A stretch of DNA of 64,000 nt. Origin: G965229615 sp965229615. Lineage in GTDB: Bacteria > Pseudomonadota > Alphaproteobacteria > Rickettsiales > Midichloriaceae. The position numbers and the translations under genes are program-made. The notes below the pieces were generated by a model. It worked only from the letters and a program-made list of their open reading frames with translations. It made no database searches and was not told the DNA's origin. This document shows, one piece after another, positions 63,380-64,000 of the stretch. The stretch is from NCBI GenBank assembly GCA_965229615.1, contig OZ245890.1:930001-994000 (forward strand), given 5' to 3'. Position 1 is the first letter of the stretch. Each line of letters begins with the position of its first letter.

Positions 63380-64000
63380 CTAACGCCTTCCATATCTTCT
63401 ATGCCTTGCACTAAATGCTATAAATGCGTCGTTAAGCACCCTTTCATTAAAATCGGGCCACAATACATTGGTGAAGTACAATTCAGTATAAGCAAGCTGC
63501 CATAAGAGAAAATTACTTAATCTTTTTTCCCCGCTTGTTCTGATCAACAGATCTGGATCTGGTATACCATGCGGATTTATGTGTTGTGAGAATTTCGTAT
63601 TATATAACTCCTTAGATAGCGAGTTGTCGTTTTTGTATATATCACTAGCAGCTGCAAATGCAGCATTTAATATTTCATTCCTTGATCCATAGCTAACGGC
63701 TAATACTAGCGTGAAGGTATCGTGCTGTTTTGATTTATTTTCTATATCTTCCATTATCTTTACAATATTACGTGGAATTCTATTTCTTTCACCTATGAAT
63801 ATTATGCGCATCTGTTCATCAGTTATACCACTTAGATAATTCAACATATACTCCTTAAAAATTGACATCAACAACGATACCTCATCATGATCTCGTTCCC
63901 AGTTTTCAGTTGAAAATGCGTATAGTGTCAGCCATTTGACTCCGTAGTTTTTACAAATTTTGATTATATTCTCAGCAGCCTGTGCACCTTTTCTGTAAGC
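63380..64000 (-). CDS. uppS: Undecaprenyl diphosphate synthase, N-terminus beyond window
   Basis: Cis-prenyltransferase that makes the C55 carrier for cell-wall and LPS synthesis. The frame is open to the right edge, so about 206 C-terminal residues are visible and the catalytic Asp region at the N-terminus is lost. Seen are LTLYAFSTENWER, VLAVSYGSRNEILNA, DPDLLIRTSGEKRLSNFLLW and LAYTELYFTNVLWPDF, all typical. An internal Met at 63874 is not the start. Confidence 0.95.
   Translation of the reverse strand, partial: AYRKGAQAAENIIKICKNYGVKWLTLYAFSTENWERDHDEVSLLMSIFKEYMLNYLSGITDEQMRIIFIGERNRIPRNIVKIMEDIENKSKQHDTFTLVLAVSYGSRNEILNAAFAAASDIYKNDNSLSKELYNTKFSQHINPHGIPDPDLLIRTSGEKRLSNFLLWQLAYTELYFTNVLWPDFNERVLNDAFIAFSARHRRYGRR

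Overview
The window is AT-rich DNA from an alphaproteobacterium, most likely an intracellular member of the order Rickettsiales. The signs are a lone 16S rRNA gene with no 23S or 5S gene after it, a VirB9 gene of the type IV secretion system (T4SS), a FAD-dependent ThyX, scattered single genes of complexes usually encoded together (sdhB, secF, virB9, ccmB), and several proteins that look aimed at eukaryotic hosts. lptB, rodA, murJ and uppS indicate a cell that makes both peptidoglycan and LPS. A FliD-like gene suggests flagellar genes elsewhere. Together these fit a Midichloriaceae- or Rickettsiaceae-like bacterium better than Anaplasma/Ehrlichia, but the family is an inference.

Layout. 1-9 kb: a DUF2066-like secreted protein (cut by the left edge), ispZ/yciB, sdhB, a metallo-beta-lactamase-fold hydrolase, recF, a small membrane protein behind a G8 tract, hemB with a recognisable promoter and palindrome, a membrane histidine kinase overlapping comF. 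9-21 kb: an MsbA-like ABC exporter, murJ, thyX, a DASS anion symporter, cutA, virB9, birA-lptB, an unknown coiled-coil gene and lepA. 21-31.7 kb: an aroK-like kinase, an AsmA-family protein, a predicted nucleic-acid/nucleotide deaminase (HAE...CPMC) followed by a small gene and a decayed copy of part of that gene, the orphan 16S rRNA with its processing stem and promoter, a membrane protein plus ccmB, a tRNA(CAU) and an unknown 419-residue protein. 31.8-42.8 kb: ispE-rpoZ, secF, rne/rng with an LpoA-like lipoprotein, smpB, dsbD, a small exported protein, cdsA and gshA.

43.1-50.4 kb: a ribosomal-protein cluster from rplD to rplR in conserved order. It lacks its usual start (rpsJ, rplC) and its usual continuation (rpsE, rpmD, rplO, secY). 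Where rpsE would be expected lie two opposite-strand genes, 50405-50929 and 50982-52100. Both end in a eukaryotic-type CaaX prenylation box (CSIF and CVIF), the second preceded by a cluster of cysteines. An aminoglycoside phosphotransferase-family gene follows. This 50.4-53.1 kb block is the most novel part of the window: a candidate pair of host-prenylated effectors.

53.3-64 kb: a large fliD-like gene with rodA, a RatA/COQ10-family gene, atpA-atpG (without atpH, atpD, atpC), queD, rpoH, rsfS, a membrane-anchored TPR-like gene and uppS, cut by the right edge.

All functional calls rest on reading motifs and family resemblance by eye. No database search was run.
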